A stretch of DNA of 64,000 nt from Streptomyces sp. NBC_01754 (GTDB taxonomy: Bacteria > Actinomycetota > Actinomycetes > Streptomycetales > Streptomycetaceae), in assembly GCF_035918015.1 (NCBI RefSeq), contig NZ_CP109132.1, forward strand, positions 2,232,001 through 2,296,000. Direction: 5' to 3'. Below are positions 26,557 to 38,808 of the stretch, piece by piece. Made by a program: the position numbers and the translations under genes. Positions within the stretch are counted from its first letter, which is position 1, and every line of letters begins with the position of its first letter. The notes beneath the pieces are model-generated. The model worked only from the letters and a program-made list of their open reading frames with translations. It had not been told where the DNA came from and did no database searches.

Positions 26557-26970
26557 TCAGGAAAGTCCGGGGAAGAACAGCTTCAGTTCCCGCTCCGCGG
26601 ACTCCTCGGAGTCCGAGGCGTGGACGAGGTTCTCACGGGTGATCGTGCCGAAGTCGCCGCGGATGGACCCGGGCGCGGCGGCGATCGGGTCGGTCGGGCC
26701 GGCCAGCGCGCGGACGCCCTCGATGATCCGCTCGCCCTCGGCCACCAGGGCCACGACGGGGCCGGAGGCCATGAACTCCAGGAGCGGCTCGTAGAACGGG
26801 CGGCCCTTGTGCTCGCCGTAGTGCTGTTCCAGGGTGTCCTGGTCCAGGGTCCGCAGCTCCAGCGCGGTGATCGTCCAGCCCGCCTTGCGTTCGATGCGGC
26901 CGACGATCTCGCCGATCAGCCCGCGCCGGACGGCGTCGGGCTTGAGAAGGACGAGAGTGCGCTGAGTCAT
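26557..26970 (-). CDS. ndk: Nucleoside diphosphate kinase, 137 aa
   Basis: Transfers the gamma phosphate from ATP to other NDPs through a phospho-histidine. The family signature with the active His is [16 protein letters not shown] (His near residue 117), and [13 protein letters not shown] lies at the N-terminus. ATG 26970 follows GGAG by 6 bases. The length is standard. It lies 95 bases downstream of the DUF4233 gene. Confidence 0.97.
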   Translation of the reverse strand: MTQRTLVLLKPDAVRRGLIGEIVGRIERKAGWTITALELRTLDQDTLEQHYGEHKGRPFYEPLLEFMASGPVVALVAEGERIIEGVRALAGPTDPIAAAPGSIRGDFGTITRENLVHASDSEESAERELKLFFPGLS

Positions 26971-27065
26971 GTGCGGCTCCTAGCAGACTGAATGGTGCGG
27001 GTGAGCGCCCTGAGATTACAGGGGTGGGGAATCGGCCCGACGGCCGGGCTTACGCTGTGTCACGC

Positions 27066-27428
27066 CTAGGCCGGAGCTTCGGTGGTCTCCTGCGCCTCGG
27101 CGAGCGCCGCCCAGCGGGCCTTCGCCTCGTCGATCTTCCGGCCGTAGTGGATCGACGCCCACCACAGGGCGATGAAGGCCACCCCGAGGATGAACATCAT
27201 CGGGACGAAGAAGCCGCTCAGCAGCAGGGCGATCTGGAGCACCCAGCCGAGCTGGATGCCGCCGGGCCGGGTGATCATGCCGCAGAGCAGCACGGACAGC
27301 AGCATGCCGATGCCGCAGACCGTCCAGACCGTGCCCTGGGACAGGTCGTCGGACTTCATCGCGACGAGTCCGGCGAAACCGATCACCAGGAACTCGCTGA
27401 TCAGAGTGGATGCACAGAGCGTACGCAC
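27066..27428 (-). CDS. DUF4233 membrane protein, 120 aa
   Basis: Conserved actinobacterial membrane protein of unknown function (the Rv2446c position in M. tuberculosis). Three to four hydrophobic helices occupy residues 8-90; the family motif ALWWASIHYGRKIDEAKARW follows, with a short acidic tail. The GTG start at 27428 is 3 bases after the folC stop, so it is coupled to folC. Confidence 0.85.
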   Translation of the reverse strand: MRTLCASTLISEFLVIGFAGLVAMKSDDLSQGTVWTVCGIGMLLSVLLCGMITRPGGIQLGWVLQIALLLSGFFVPMMFILGVAFIALWWASIHYGRKIDEAKARWAALAEAQETTEAPA

Positions 27429-27431
27429 AGG

Positions 27432-28955
27432 TCAACGCCTTCCCAGAAGCAGCCGGGCCTCGCCGACCGTGATCACGGACCCGGTCACCAGGACCCCGGC
27501 GCCCGCGTACTCGGCCTCCTCCTCGGCGAGGGTGATGGCCGCCTCCAGCGCGTCGTCCAGGCGCGGCTCGACCTGCACCCGGTCGGCGCCGAAGACCTCG
27601 ACGGCGACCGCGGCCAGTTCGTCCACGTCCATCGCACGCCCACTGGAGTTACGGGTGACGACGACCTCGGCGAAGATCGTCTCGAAGGCTTCGAGGAGCC
27701 CCCGCACGTCCTTGCCTTCACTGGTGCCCACCACCCCGATCAGCCGGGAGAAGCTGAACGCCTCGGAGACGCCCTCGGCCGCGGCCCGGGCACCCGCCGG
27801 GTTGTGGGCGGCGTCCAGGACGACGGTCGGACTGGAGCGTACGACTTCGAGGCGGCCCGGCGAGAGCACCGAGAGGAACGCCTTGCGGACGGCCTCGATG
27901 TCGAGGCCGCGGGGTTGCTCCGCCCCGACACCGAAGAAGGCCTCGACCGCGGCGAGGGCGACCGCCGCGTTGTGCGCCTGGTGGGCGCCGTAGAGCGGGA
28001 GGAAGATCTCCCCGTACTCACCGCCCAGCCCCCGGAGCGTGAGCAGCTGACCGCCGACGGCGACCTCGCGGGACACGACGCCGAACTCCATGCCCTCGCG
28101 GGCCACCGTGGCGTCCACCTCGACGGCCTTCTTCAGCATGACCTGGGCGGCGTCGACCGGCTGCTGCGCCAGGATCACCGTCGCGCCCTGCTTGATCACC
28201 CCGGCCTTCTCGCCGGCGATCTCGGCGGGGGTGGAGCCGAGGCGGTCGGTGTGGTCCAGCGAGATGGGCGTGACGACCGCGACCGAGCCGTCGATGACGT
28301 TGGTCGCGTCCCAGGTGCCGCCCATGCCGACCTCGACGACGGCGACGTCGACGGGGGCGTCGGCGAACGCCGCGTACGCCATGCCCGTCATCACCTCGAA
28401 GAAGGAGAGCCGGTAGGGCTGCTGGGCGTCGACCATGTCGACGTACGGCTTGACGTCCTCGAACGTCTCGATGAAACGCTCGGCCGAGATCGGGGCGCCG
28501 TCCAGGCTGATCCGCTCGGTGACCGACTGGACGTGCGGGGAGGTGTAGCGGCCGGTGCGCAGGTCGAGGGCGCCGAGCAGGGCCTCGATCATGCGGGCCG
28601 TGCTGGTCTTGCCGTTCGTCCCCGTGATGTGGATCGAGGGATAGGCGCGCTGCGGGTCACCGAGCACGTCCATCAGCGCCGCGATGCGGGTCACCGAGGG
28701 TTCGAGCTTGGTCTCGCCCCAGCGGCCGGCCAGGTCCTCCTCCACGGCGCGCAGCGCCCGGTCGGTCTCCGGGTCGGTGGGGCGGGCGGGGACCGTGTCG
28801 CCCTGGGGCGGACCCGCCTGGGTGCGCAGCGTGCGGCTCCCGGCCTCGATCACCGCCAGGTCGGGGTCGCGCTGGGTCTCTTCGCCGACGATCTCCGCGA
28901 AGGCGTCGTCGGAGTCGGACGCGTCGTGCCGGTCTGAAGGGCGGGGCTCACTCAC
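27432..28955 (-). CDS. folC: Folylpolyglutamate/dihydrofolate synthase, 507 aa
   Basis: ATP-dependent ligase adding glutamate to folates (and to dihydropteroate if bifunctional). It has the P-loop ITGTNGKTSTARM (about residues 116-128), VGMGGTWDATNV with the metal-site region, and the C-terminal domain with LDAAHNPAGARA. The N-terminal extension of about 70 residues is acidic and longer than usual. GTG 28955 is the annotated start here; a shorter start inside the extension is possible. It precedes DUF4233 and follows valS, as in other actinomycetes. Confidence 0.93.
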   Translation of the reverse strand: MSEPRPSDRHDASDSDDAFAEIVGEETQRDPDLAVIEAGSRTLRTQAGPPQGDTVPARPTDPETDRALRAVEEDLAGRWGETKLEPSVTRIAALMDVLGDPQRAYPSIHITGTNGKTSTARMIEALLGALDLRTGRYTSPHVQSVTERISLDGAPISAERFIETFEDVKPYVDMVDAQQPYRLSFFEVMTGMAYAAFADAPVDVAVVEVGMGGTWDATNVIDGSVAVVTPISLDHTDRLGSTPAEIAGEKAGVIKQGATVILAQQPVDAAQVMLKKAVEVDATVAREGMEFGVVSREVAVGGQLLTLRGLGGEYGEIFLPLYGAHQAHNAAVALAAVEAFFGVGAEQPRGLDIEAVRKAFLSVLSPGRLEVVRSSPTVVLDAAHNPAGARAAAEGVSEAFSFSRLIGVVGTSEGKDVRGLLEAFETIFAEVVVTRNSSGRAMDVDELAAVAVEVFGADRVQVEPRLDDALEAAITLAEEEAEYAGAGVLVTGSVITVGEARLLLGRR

Positions 28956-29079
28956 AGGGCCAGTCTACGGATGGGCACGGACAACCCGCGCAGCGCCCGC
29001 CGCAGGCGCCCGGCACGGCACGGCGGAGCCCCCGCGCTCCCGGTCGGTCGGGCGGCACGGGGGCTCCATGGCCGGAGGA

Positions 29080-31701
29080 TCAGCCCTGCGGCAGCTTCGC
29101 CAGCTGGGCGGTGATCCGCTCGATGTCGGCCTCGGCCTTGGTGAGCCGGCCGCGGATCTTGTCGACCACGTTGTCCGGTGCCTTGGCCAGGAACGCCTCG
29201 TTGCCGAGCTTCCCGGTCGCCTGGGCCTTCTCCTTCTCGGCCGCCTCCAGGTCCTTGGTCAGGCGCTTGCGCTCGGCCGCCACGTCGATCGTGCCCGAGA
29301 GGTCGAGTGCGACGGTGGCGCCGGCGACCGGCAGGGAGGCGGTGGCCTGGAAGCCGTCCCCGGCGGGCTGGAGGCGCAGCAGCTGCCGGACGGCCGCCTC
29401 GTGCGGGGCGAGCGCCGTGCCGCCCAGGGTCAGCTCGGCCGGGACCTTCTGGCCGGGCTGGAGGCCCTGGTCGTTGCGGAAGCGGCGCACCTCGGTGACG
29501 ACCTGCTGGACGAGCTCGATCTCCTTCTCGGCCGCGTCGTCGCGGAAGCCGGAGTCGGCCGGCCAGTCGGCGACGACGACGGACTCCCGGCCGGTGAGCG
29601 CGGTCCACAGTGCCTCGGTGACGAACGGCACGACGGGGTGCAGCAGGCGCAGCATCACGTCGAGGACCTCTCCCAGGACCCGGCCCGAGACCTCGGCCGG
29701 GCGGCCGCCGGCGAAGAACGTGGTCTTGGACAGCTCGACGTACCAGTCGAAGACCTCGTCCCAGGCGAAGTGCCGCAGGGACTCGCTGATCTTGGCGAAC
29801 TGGAAGTCGTCGTAGAACGCGTCGACGTCCGCGACCGTCCTGTTCAGACGCGAGAGGATCCAGCGGTCGGTCACCGACATCTCGTCGGCCGACGGCAGTT
29901 CGCCCTCGACCGTGGCGCCGTTCATCAGGGCGAAGCGGGTGGCGTTCCAGATCTTGTTGGAGAACTTCGCCGACCCCTGGACCCAGTCCTCCCCGATCGG
30001 GACGTCGGTTCCCGGGTTGGCGCCGCGCGCGAGGGTGAAGCGCAGCGCGTCGGAGCCGTACTTGTCCATCCAGTCCAGCGGGTCGACCACGTTGCCGAAG
30101 GACTTCGACATCTTCTTGCCGTGCTCGTCGCGGACCATGCCGTGCAGCACGATGGTGCCGAACGGCGGGACGCCGTCGTTGACGTACAGGCCGAACATCA
30201 TCATCCGGGCGACCCAGAAGAACAGGATGTCGTAGCCGGTGACCAGGACGGAGTTCGGGTAGAACTTCGCGAGGCTGTCGGTCCGTTCGGGCCAGCCGAG
30301 CGTGGAGAACGGCCAGAGGCCGGAGGAGAACCACGTGTCCAGGACGTCGTTGTCCTGCGTCCAGCCCTCGCCGGTGGGCACCTCGTCGTCCGGTCCGACG
30401 CAGACGACCTCGCCGTTCGGGCCGTACCAGACGGGGATGCGGTGGCCCCACCAGAGCTGGCGTGAGATGCACCAGTCGTGGAGGTTGTCGACCCAGTCGA
30501 AGTAGCGCTTCTCCATCTCCTGCGGGTGGATCTTGACCTTGCCGTCGCGGACGGCGTCACCGGCGGCCTTCGCCAGCGGGCCGACCTTGACCCACCACTG
30601 GAGGGAGAGGCGCGGCTCGATGGTGGTCTTGCAGCGCGAGCAGTGGCCGACGGAGTGGACGTACGGGCGCTTCTCGGCCACGATCCGGCCCTCGGCGCGC
30701 AGCGCGGCGACGATGGCGGAGCGGGCCTCCATGCGGTCCAGGCCCTCGAAGGGGCCGGGGGCCGTGATGACGGCGCGCTCGTCCAGGACCGTGAGGAACG
30801 GCAGGTCGTGGCGCTTGCCGATCTCGAAGTCGTTCGGGTCGTGCGCGGGGGTCACCTTGACGGCGCCGGTACCGAACTCCGGGTCGACGTGGTGGTCGGC
30901 GACGACCGGGATGGTGCGGTCGGTGAGCGGCAGCTTGATCTGCTTGCCGACGAGGTGCCGGTAGCGCTCGTCGTCGGGGTGGACGGCGACGGCGGTGTCA
31001 CCGAGCATCGTCTCGGCGCGGGTGGTGGCGACGACGACGGTGTCCTCGCCCTCGCCGTACGTCATGGAGACGAGCTCGCCGTCGTCCTCCTGGTACTCGA
31101 CCTCGATGTCGGAGATCGCGGTCAGGCAGCGCGGGCACCAGTTGATGATCCGCTCGGCGCGGTAGATCAGCTCGTCGTCGTACATGCGCTTGAAGACGGT
31201 CTGGACGGCCTCGGACAGGCCCTCGTCCATGGTGAAGCGCTCACGGGACCAGTCGACGCCCTCGCCGAGGCGGCGCATCTGGCCGGAGATCTGGCCGCCG
31301 GACTCGTTCTTCCACTGCCAGACGCGCTCGACGAAGGCCTCCCGGCCCAGGTCGTGGCGGGACTTGCCCTCCTTGGCGAGCTCCCGCTCGACGACGTTCT
31401 GGGTGGCGATGCCGGCGTGGTCCATGCCCGGCTGGTAGAGGGCCTCGAAGCCCTGCATCCGCTTACGGCGGACCAGCGCGTCGATCAGGGTGTGCTCGAA
31501 GGCGTGGCCCAGGTGGAGGGATCCGGTGACGTTCGGCGGTGGGATGACGATGCTGTAGGGCGGCTTGTCGCTGTGCTCGTCCGCCTCGAAGTACCCGCGC
31601 TCCACCCAGCGCTCGTACAACTTCCCCTCTACGTCGGCCGGTGCGTACTGGGTCGGCAGTTCGGGGTTGCCTGCATTCGGCTGCTGAGTGTTCTCGGTCA
31701 C
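29080..31701 (-). CDS. valS: Valyl-tRNA synthetase, 873 aa
   Basis: Class I aminoacyl-tRNA synthetase. The HIGH-type motif is in [17 protein letters not shown] and the KMSKS motif in [14 protein letters not shown]. The editing domain lies between ([17 protein letters not shown]), a WCPRC zinc-like pair is before it, and a C-terminal coiled coil ([20 protein letters not shown]) completes the fold. GTG 31701 gives the natural start [16 protein letters not shown]. No good ribosome site precedes it, so a leaderless or short-leader mRNA is possible. The upstream gene is divergent. Confidence 0.95.
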   Translation of the reverse strand: MTENTQQPNAGNPELPTQYAPADVEGKLYERWVERGYFEADEHSDKPPYSIVIPPPNVTGSLHLGHAFEHTLIDALVRRKRMQGFEALYQPGMDHAGIATQNVVERELAKEGKSRHDLGREAFVERVWQWKNESGGQISGQMRRLGEGVDWSRERFTMDEGLSEAVQTVFKRMYDDELIYRAERIINWCPRCLTAISDIEVEYQEDDGELVSMTYGEGEDTVVVATTRAETMLGDTAVAVHPDDERYRHLVGKQIKLPLTDRTIPVVADHHVDPEFGTGAVKVTPAHDPNDFEIGKRHDLPFLTVLDERAVITAPGPFEGLDRMEARSAIVAALRAEGRIVAEKRPYVHSVGHCSRCKTTIEPRLSLQWWVKVGPLAKAAGDAVRDGKVKIHPQEMEKRYFDWVDNLHDWCISRQLWWGHRIPVWYGPNGEVVCVGPDDEVPTGEGWTQDNDVLDTWFSSGLWPFSTLGWPERTDSLAKFYPNSVLVTGYDILFFWVARMMMFGLYVNDGVPPFGTIVLHGMVRDEHGKKMSKSFGNVVDPLDWMDKYGSDALRFTLARGANPGTDVPIGEDWVQGSAKFSNKIWNATRFALMNGATVEGELPSADEMSVTDRWILSRLNRTVADVDAFYDDFQFAKISESLRHFAWDEVFDWYVELSKTTFFAGGRPAEVSGRVLGEVLDVMLRLLHPVVPFVTEALWTALTGRESVVVADWPADSGFRDDAAEKEIELVQQVVTEVRRFRNDQGLQPGQKVPAELTLGGTALAPHEAAVRQLLRLQPAGDGFQATASLPVAGATVALDLSGTIDVAAERKRLTKDLEAAEKEKAQATGKLGNEAFLAKAPDNVVDKIRGRLTKAEADIERITAQLAKLPQG

Positions 31702-31839
31702 GAGGGACAGTTTAGGGCCGTCACAGTCCTGCACTGAAACGGGATTGTTCGGTAACGGTGTGCGGCCCGACACCCCATGTCAGCGCCGCTTCCGTCAGGA
31801 TGTCGGCAACGCGTAGGCATTTCTGGAGGGGACAGCCCA
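31702..31839. promoter_or_regulatory. Divergent promoter region of valS and a membrane protein gene
   Basis: About 138 bases between the two divergent starts must drive both genes. No T-box leader structure is visible upstream of valS. Confidence 0.4.
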
Positions 31840-32883
31840 ATGAGTCACAACCAGCCGGGGCCGTACGACGGCCAGCCGCCACAGGGCCAGCCGGGACCGT
31901 ACGGTCAGCAGCCGAACCCGTACGGCGGTCCGCCGCCGCAGGGTCCGCCGCAGCCCGGCTACGGCTATCCGCAGCAGGCCCCCCAGGGTGTTCCGCCGCA
32001 GCAGCCCCCGCCGGGCTACAGCTACCCGCCGGCGCAGCAGCCGGGACCGTACGGCCAGCAGCCGCCCGCCCCGCCCTACGGCGGCCAGCAGCCGCCCGCT
32101 TCGCCCTACGGCGCCCAGCAGCCGCCCGCCCCGCCTTACGGCGGGCAGCAGCCCTACGGCGGGCAGATGCCTCCGCAGCCGGAGGCCCCGAAGAAGAAGA
32201 CCGGCCTGCTCGTCGGCGCCGCCGTGGTGGCGCTGGCGGTCGTGGCGGGCGGGGTGTACTTCCTCACGTCGGGTGGCGGCGACGTCGCGGACTCCACCAA
32301 GGGGTACAAGCTGACGCCGGCCGCCTCGGTGGACGACTACAAGAAGGACGAGGCGGAGGGCACGTCCACGGACGGTCCGCTGACGGGCACGAAGAAGACC
32401 GAGACCGAGGCCATGGGGATCAAGAACCCCGCGAAGGCCGAGGCCAACTACACGAGCGGTGACGTCGAGGCGAACCCCTTCACGACCAAGGTCCTCGTAC
32501 TCACCGGTGTCTGGGGGCAGATCGAGGAACCCGCCGAGGTCATCGACGGCTTCTTCGCCAAGACCAAGGACACGATCGCCCAGGGCGACAAGGACTCCAG
32601 GGTCTCCCTGATCGGAAGCCCCGAGAGCGTCACCCCGGACGGGTTCGAGGGCGCGCTCATGAAGTGCCAGGACGCCAAGGTCGTCAACGCCAAGGCGGAC
32701 GGCACGGCCGCGAGCGGCCCCAAGGAGGTCGTGACACCGATCTGCGTCTGGGCGGACTACAGCACGGTCGGTGCCGTGGTCGGTGTCGACGTCGGCGCGG
32801 CCATGACCGAGAAGCCGATGCCCCAGTCCGACGTGGCGGACCTGACCGCCAAGCTCTACAACACCTCACGCACCAAGATCTGA
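31840..32883 (+). CDS. Pro/Gln/Gly/Tyr-rich single-pass membrane protein, 347 aa
   Basis: Unknown function. The cytoplasmic N-tail (residues 1-122) is made of repeats such as PGPYGQQP and PPYGGQQP. One membrane helix ([20 protein letters not shown]) follows, then an extracytoplasmic domain of about 200 residues with a possible disulphide pair (Cys near 276 and 303). The ATG at 31840 has GGAGGGG 8 bases upstream, which rules out the longer reading from 31777. It is transcribed alone, divergent from valS and convergent with clpX. The layout is common in Streptomyces membrane proteins. Confidence 0.8.
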   Translation: MSHNQPGPYDGQPPQGQPGPYGQQPNPYGGPPPQGPPQPGYGYPQQAPQGVPPQQPPPGYSYPPAQQPGPYGQQPPAPPYGGQQPPASPYGAQQPPAPPYGGQQPYGGQMPPQPEAPKKKTGLLVGAAVVALAVVAGGVYFLTSGGGDVADSTKGYKLTPAASVDDYKKDEAEGTSTDGPLTGTKKTETEAMGIKNPAKAEANYTSGDVEANPFTTKVLVLTGVWGQIEEPAEVIDGFFAKTKDTIAQGDKDSRVSLIGSPESVTPDGFEGALMKCQDAKVVNAKADGTAASGPKEVVTPICVWADYSTVGAVVGVDVGAAMTEKPMPQSDVADLTAKLYNTSRTKI

Positions 32884-32889
32884 GAATCG

Positions 32890-32934
32890 CACGCGAGGGG
32901 GCGCCCGGCCGTCGGCCGGGCGCCCCCTCGCGTG
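32890..32934. terminator. Bidirectional terminator before clpX 3' end
   Basis: Perfect 21-bp stem (32890-32910 with 32914-32934) and a GTC loop, between two convergent genes. It can serve both. Confidence 0.9.
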
Positions 32935-32946
32935 GCGGTGGTGCGG

Positions 32947-34245
<1,299 letters not shown>

Positions 34246-34336
34246 GAGGTGCTTCCCCTTCGCCTGGGAGCAGCCTGGTTCAGCGGCTCCTGGTGCCTCT
34301 ATCCGACGGTACCTTGCCTGGCCCCCCGTTCGGGCC

Positions 34337-34388
34337 CCCCTTGGCACGGTTCACACGGCCGGGGCCGCGGGACGCAGGTGCCAAGGGG
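34337..34388 (-). terminator. Hairpin between clpP2 and clpX
   Basis: 11-bp stem (34337-34347 with 34378-34388) enclosing a 30-base GC-rich loop, starting 11 bases after the clpP2 stop. A terminator or partial attenuator. Confidence 0.55.
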
Positions 34389-34399
34389 ACGGACCGACG

Positions 34400-35083
34400 T
34401 CAGACGGACGCGCCCGCGGTCGTCTTGCGGGTGGACACGATCTGGTCCACCAGACCGTACGCGAGTGCGTCGTCAGCGGTGAGGATCTTGTCGCGCTCGA
34501 TGTCCTCGCTGATCTTCTCCAGCGGGGTGGTGGAGTGCCTGGCCAGCATCTCCTCCAGCTGGGTACGCATCCGCAGGATCTCGTTGGCCGCGATCTCCAG
34601 GTCGGAGAGCTGCTCCCGGCCGGTCTGCGAGGAGGGCTGGTGGATCAGCACGCGGGCGTGCGGCAGGGCCATGCGCTTGCCCGGGGTGCCGGCGGCGAGC
34701 AGGACGGCGGCGGCGGAGGCGGCCTGGCCCATGCAGACCGTCTGGATGTCCGGCTTCACGAACTGCATCGTGTCGTAGATCGCGGTGAGCGCGGTGAACG
34801 AGCCGCCGGGGCTGTTGATGTAGATCGAGATGTCCCGGTCCGGGTCCATCGACTCCAGGCACAGCAGCTGCGCCATGACGTCGTTGGCCGAGGCGTCGTC
34901 GATCTGGACGCCGAGGAAGATCACGCGCTCCTCGAAGAGCTTCGCGTACGGGTCGTACTCGCGCACACCCTGCGAGGTGCGCTCCACGAAGCGCGGGACG
35001 ACGTAGCGGTTGTCCACCTGCGGGCCGGTGTAGAGGCCGCTCGCGGAGGCGCCGGAGAAGTTGTTCATGTGGGTGTTCACCAT
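34400..35083 (-). CDS. clpP2: ClpP2 protease subunit, 227 aa
   Basis: Ser peptidase subunit of the Clp complex. The catalytic Ser is in [11 protein letters not shown], the His in [11 protein letters not shown], and the Asp in the [15 protein letters not shown] stretch. The N-terminal extension of about 45 residues is typical of ClpP2. ATG 35083 is used, but ATG 35068 is also possible because GGTGAA lies before it. It is 83 bases downstream of clpP1. In actinomycetes ClpP1 and ClpP2 form one mixed 14-mer. Confidence 0.94.
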   Translation of the reverse strand: MVNTHMNNFSGASASGLYTGPQVDNRYVVPRFVERTSQGVREYDPYAKLFEERVIFLGVQIDDASANDVMAQLLCLESMDPDRDISIYINSPGGSFTALTAIYDTMQFVKPDIQTVCMGQAASAAAVLLAAGTPGKRMALPHARVLIHQPSSQTGREQLSDLEIAANEILRMRTQLEEMLARHSTTPLEKISEDIERDKILTADDALAYGLVDQIVSTRKTTAGASV

Positions 35084-35166
35084 CCTGGTGGCGTTCGTGT
35101 GGGCTGGGGTCTCGGCGTACGAGAGGCGTACGAGAGGGTGCGGGTGCGGTGCCGGTCCGGTCCTGA

Positions 35167-35784
35167 TCAGGCGCCGGTGCCGCCGCCGCCCGGGATGCCC
35201 GACGCGAACGTGATGATCTCGTCGATGAGGCCGTAGTCCTTGGCCTCCTCGGCGGTGTACCAGCGGTCGCGGTCGCCGTCACGGATGATCGTTTCCACGG
35301 TCTGGCCGGAGTGGTGGGCGGTGATCTCCGCCATCCGCGTCTTCGTACGGAGCAGGTACTCGGCCTGGATCTTGATGTCCGAGGCGGTACCGCCGATGCC
35401 GGCCGAACCCTGGTGCATGAGGATGTCGGTGTTGGGGAGCGCGAAGCGCTTGCCCGCCGAGCCGCCGGTGAGCAGGAACTGGCCCATCGAGGCCGCCATG
35501 CCCATACCGATGGTGACCACGTCGTTCGGGATGTACTGCATGGTGTCGTAGACCGCCATGCCCGCCGTCACCGAACCGCCGGGGCTGTTGATGTAGAGGT
35601 AGATGTCCTTCTCGGGGTCCGCGGCGAGGAGGAGCAGCTGCGCGGTGATCTTGTTGGCGATGTCGTCGTCGACCTGCTGGCCGAGGAAGATGATGCGCTC
35701 GCCGAGCAGTCGACTGTAGACCTGGTCACCGAGGCCTCCACCGAGGGACGGCTCTCCGGCGGCGTAGGGCATCAGATTCGTCAC
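35167..35784 (-). CDS. clpP1: ClpP1 protease subunit, 205 aa
   Basis: Ser peptidase subunit. The catalytic Ser is in [11 protein letters not shown], the His in [12 protein letters not shown], and the Asp in [17 protein letters not shown] 35784 is used; ATG 35772 (MPYAAG) is a second option. It is the first gene of clpP1-clpP2, with a ClgR-like site upstream. The short Gly-rich C-terminus is [10 protein letters not shown]. Confidence 0.95.
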   Translation of the reverse strand: MTNLMPYAAGEPSLGGGLGDQVYSRLLGERIIFLGQQVDDDIANKITAQLLLLAADPEKDIYLYINSPGGSVTAGMAVYDTMQYIPNDVVTIGMGMAASMGQFLLTGGSAGKRFALPNTDILMHQGSAGIGGTASDIKIQAEYLLRTKTRMAEITAHHSGQTVETIIRDGDRDRWYTAEEAKDYGLIDEIITFASGIPGGGGTGA

Positions 35785-35917
35785 GTATCCACCTGCTCGT
35801 CTCTGACGGCTCCGGCCGTCTCAGCGTCTTCGTACCGGGTGGGCCGGGACTACCCGACCCTTCCTCTTCATGGACCCTAACGCGCAGGTGGGGCATCGCC
35901 ATCCCGCTTCCCCAACT

Positions 35918-35931
35918 GTTCGCTGGGAGCG
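35918..35931 (-). promoter_or_regulatory. ClgR-like operator upstream of clpP1
   Basis: GTTCGC-TGGGA-GCG. It fits the motif GTTCGC-N5-GCG that I recall for ClgR, the activator of clp genes in Streptomyces. It lies about 135 bases upstream of the clpP1 start. Function not tested. Confidence 0.5.
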
Positions 35932-35978
35932 CAAGGTCAGCAGCGGGCCCAAGGGTTCCGGGCCCTGGGGCCCTACGA

Positions 35979-36015
35979 CGGCGGGCCCCGGACGTGGTGT
36001 GTCCGGGGCCCGCCG
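35979..36015 (-). terminator. tig terminator
   Basis: 15-bp perfect stem (35979-35993 with 36001-36015), 7-base loop, about 40 bases past the trigger-factor stop. Confidence 0.85.
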
Positions 36016-36056
36016 TGTGGATCGGCTCCGACCGGGCGAGCCGGTCGGCGCGAGCC

Positions 36057-37475
36057 TCAGGCCTCGTTCTTCTCGTCGGCCTTCTCGTCGGTCTTCTCGT
36101 CCGACGCCTCGTCGGCCACGGCCTCGGACTTCTCCTCGGCGGCGGTCTCGGTGGCCTCGTCCTCCTCGTCCTCGAGGTCGACGATCTCGCCGTTGGTGTC
36201 GACGACCTTGGCGGCCTCGACGACGACAGCGAGCGCCTTGCCGCGGGCGACCTCGCCCACGAGCATCGGCACCTGGCCGCCTTCGACGACGGCCTGGGCG
36301 AACTGGTCGGGGCTCATGCCGGAGGAGGCCGCGCGCCGCATGAGGTGCTCGGTGAGCTCCTCCTGGTTGACGTTCAGCTTCTCCTTGTTGACGAGCTCGT
36401 CCAGGATGAACTGGGTCTTGATGCCCTTGACGGCCTGCTCGGAGGTCTCGGCCTCGAACTCCTCGGGCGTCTTGCCCTGGATCTCCAGGTACTTGTCGAG
36501 GGTCAGGCCCATCTGGCCGAGCTGGTGGTGCTCCAGGTTGTGCTTGCGGGTCTGGACCTCGTCCGCGAGGAGCTTCTCGGGAATCGGGACCTCGGCCAGC
36601 TTCAGCAGCTCTTCCAGGACGCGCTCCTGGGCCTGGGTGGCCTGGTCGTACTGCTTGGTGTTCTCAAGGCGCTTGCGGCTGTCCTCGCGGAGCTCGGCGA
36701 GCGTGTCGAACTCGCTCGCCATCTGCGCGAAGTCGTCGTCCAGCTCGGGCAGTTCGCGGGCGGCGACGGCGGTGACCTTGACGGTGACCTCCGCTTCCTT
36801 GCCCTCGGCGGAGCCGCCCTTCAGCTCGGAGGCGAAGGTGGCCTCGCCACCGGCCTCCAGGCCGGTCACGGCCTCGTCGATGCCCTCCAGGAGCTCGCCG
36901 GAACCGATGGTGTACGAGACACCGTCGGCCACGCCGTCCTCCAGGACCTCTCCGTCGACCACGGCCTTCAGGTCGATCGTCACGACGTCGCCCTCGGCGG
37001 CGGCGCGCTCGACCGGGTCGGTGGAGGCGAAGCGCTCACGGAGCTGCTCCACGGCCTTGTCGACCTCCTCGTCACCGACCTCCAGGGCGTCCACGGTGAC
37101 CTCGATGCCGGAGTAGTCCGGGATCTCGATCTCCGGGCGGACGTCCACCTCGGCGGTGAAGGCCAGCAGCTCGCCGTCCTTCAGCTCCGTGATGTCGACC
37201 TCGGGCTGGCCCAGGACGTTGAGCTCACCCTCGTTGACCGCCTCGGTGTAGAACTTCGGAAGGGCGTCGTTGACGGCCTCCTCCAGCACAGCACCACGGC
37301 CGAACCGCTGGTCGATGACCCGGTTGGGGATCTTGCCCTTACGGAAGCCCTTCACCGTGACCTGCTGGTTGATCTTCTTGTACGCCGCGTCGAGGCTGTC
37401 CTTGAGCTCCTCGAAGGGCACCTCGATGCTGAGCCGAACCCGAGTCGGGTTCAGGGTCTCCACGGCGCTCTTCAC
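36057..37475 (-). CDS. tig: Trigger factor chaperone, 472 aa
   Basis: Ribosome-bound peptidyl-prolyl isomerase and chaperone. The ribosome-docking signature is [18 protein letters not shown] near residues 42-59, followed by the FKBP domain ([15 protein letters not shown]) and a helical C-domain. The last 50 residues are very acidic (Glu/Asp/Ala/Lys). GTG 37475 with AAGGAG 7 bases upstream fixes the start. It lies before clpP1, linking folding and proteolysis. Confidence 0.96.
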   Translation of the reverse strand: MKSAVETLNPTRVRLSIEVPFEELKDSLDAAYKKINQQVTVKGFRKGKIPNRVIDQRFGRGAVLEEAVNDALPKFYTEAVNEGELNVLGQPEVDITELKDGELLAFTAEVDVRPEIEIPDYSGIEVTVDALEVGDEEVDKAVEQLRERFASTDPVERAAAEGDVVTIDLKAVVDGEVLEDGVADGVSYTIGSGELLEGIDEAVTGLEAGGEATFASELKGGSAEGKEAEVTVKVTAVAARELPELDDDFAQMASEFDTLAELREDSRKRLENTKQYDQATQAQERVLEELLKLAEVPIPEKLLADEVQTRKHNLEHHQLGQMGLTLDKYLEIQGKTPEEFEAETSEQAVKGIKTQFILDELVNKEKLNVNQEELTEHLMRRAASSGMSPDQFAQAVVEGGQVPMLVGEVARGKALAVVVEAAKVVDTNGEIVDLEDEEDEATETAAEEKSEAVADEASDEKTDEKADEKNEA

Positions 37476-37637
37476 GGTTCGGTCTCCTTGGTGGCTGACT
37501 TCTTGGGGTTCTGCTGGGCCGCCGAGCGGCGGCTTCGCGGATCGAGCCCGGTACATCAGACACACGGGCACGCATTTTGCATAGTAACGGCAAGCGGGAA
37601 GACTCCCACAACGCGATCCCGCTGTGGATCTGGCTGA

Positions 37638-37714
37638 TGGTCGGGGTGGCCGGATTCGAACCGACGACCTTCCGCTCCCAAAGCGGACGCGCTACCAAGC
37701 TGCGCCACACCCCG
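37638..37714 (-). tRNA. tRNA-Pro (UGG)
   Basis: Folds as a complete cloverleaf. The acceptor stem CGGGGTG pairs with CACCCCG, the anticodon loop is TTTGGGA (anticodon TGG), and the T-loop is TTCGAAT. CCA is encoded. It lies upstream of tig on the same strand. Confidence 0.95.
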
Positions 37715-37901
37715 TCGGTGCGACACGTAGGGTACATGCCCGCAAGCGGTGCGCCGGACGTCCACGGGGTGACCCGCCCTCACGGAGGGGCGGCCCGCGG
37801 GGGCCGGCCGGGGGCCGGGCCGTCACGGGTGTGCGCGCACCTGCCCCGACCCGCTAGGATGCTTCCCGTACCGCGGTCCAGGGATCTGCGGTGCGGTGTC
37901 T

Positions 37902-37975
37902 GCGGGCGTAGCTCAATGGTAGAGCCCTAGTCTTCCAAACTAGCTACGCGGGTTCGATTCCCGTCGCCCGCTCCA
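37902..37975 (+). tRNA. tRNA-Gly (UCC)
   Basis: Complete cloverleaf. Acceptor GCGGGCG pairs with CGCCCGC, the anticodon loop is CTTCCAA (anticodon TCC), and the T-loop is TTCGATT. CCA is encoded at 37973-37975. Confidence 0.95.
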
Positions 37976-38026
37976 ACGGCTCAGGGCCGGGTCGGAGGTT
38001 CGCCCTCCGGCCCGGCCCTGAGCCGT
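37976..38026 (+). terminator. tRNA-Gly terminator
   Basis: 23-bp stem with one G-T pair (37976-37998 with 38004-38026) and a 5-base loop, directly after the CCA. Confidence 0.9.
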
Positions 38027-38077
38027 TCCCGGTCATCTCCGGACCCCGCCCCCGCGCACCGGGCGGACCGGGACGGG

Positions 38078-38272
38078 TCAGAAGCTGATCTGGTTGATCG
38101 TGTTGGCTATCGAGTCCATGAACCTGCTGATCGACGGAGCGATGCCCGTCGACGCCAGGAAGAAGCCGAAGAGCACGGCGACGACCGCCGGGCCACCCTT
38201 GAGCGATCCGCCGCGTATCAGCACCACCAGGACGATCCCCAGCAGAAGCACCACAGACAGTGAAATGGCCAC
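38078..38272 (-). CDS. Small conserved membrane protein, 64 aa
   Basis: Two hydrophobic segments (residues 2-20 and 28-45) and the end SISRFMDSIANTINQISF. I recognise it as a widespread small Streptomyces membrane protein of unknown function. GTG 38272 is the start. It ends near the tRNA-Gly terminator and has no partner in the operon. Confidence 0.7.
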   Translation of the reverse strand: MAISLSVVLLLGIVLVVLIRGGSLKGGPAVVAVLFGFFLASTGIAPSISRFMDSIANTINQISF

Positions 38273-38808
38273 GACTGATCACACCCTCGGTCGGTCCGCC
38301 TTGCCGGCCCGGCGGTGTGCGGCCGAGCACACCCCCGTTCGCGCCCATCGTGCCACCAACTCCCTGCGGGCCGCTGACGGGTGACATGCCGGACTGTCCG
38401 GATCGCGCCATCCTCACGCCCGCGCACGCCCGGGTGTGCACCGGCGCGGGAAGGGGGCACGCCGGGGCGCGGCACAGCAACGGCATGAGGGCTCCGGCGA
38501 CCTCCACCTGTCTGTGCATTTGCTGTGAACGAAAAGGCCCGCCCATCGCCCGATGTGACCGTTTCCATATCCCCACACTTCATTCACAGGGGTTTCCGCA
38601 GCCACCTCCGAGGGTCCACCAGGAATCCGGTCGACGGAATTCAGTCCCTTCACCGACCGGCCAACTCCCGACCGATACGCACCACTTAAGCGGCACCAAT
38701 CGGTTGATATCGGCCACTCACCCGTAGTTTCATCCGCGCCGGAGCGGGAACACGCGCTACCTCCAGCGCGCTTTACCGCCACCAATCGCCGGGTCTAAGG
38801 TGCTTTAA
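38273..38808. other. Long intergenic region, no gene seen
   Basis: About 536 bases between divergent genes with no supported frame. The right half (about 38570-38800) is noticeably richer in A and T than the surroundings, which suggests regulatory DNA for the acyltransferase gene. No operator or small RNA could be recognised. Confidence 0.45.

Noticed and set aside
31702..31839. Possible T-box leader of valS
   Set aside because: The leader is too short and no T-box sequence or specifier hairpin could be found.
37638..37975. tRNA genes as an integration (att) site
   Set aside because: Neither tRNA is followed by a duplicated 3' end or an integrase gene; both have normal flanks.
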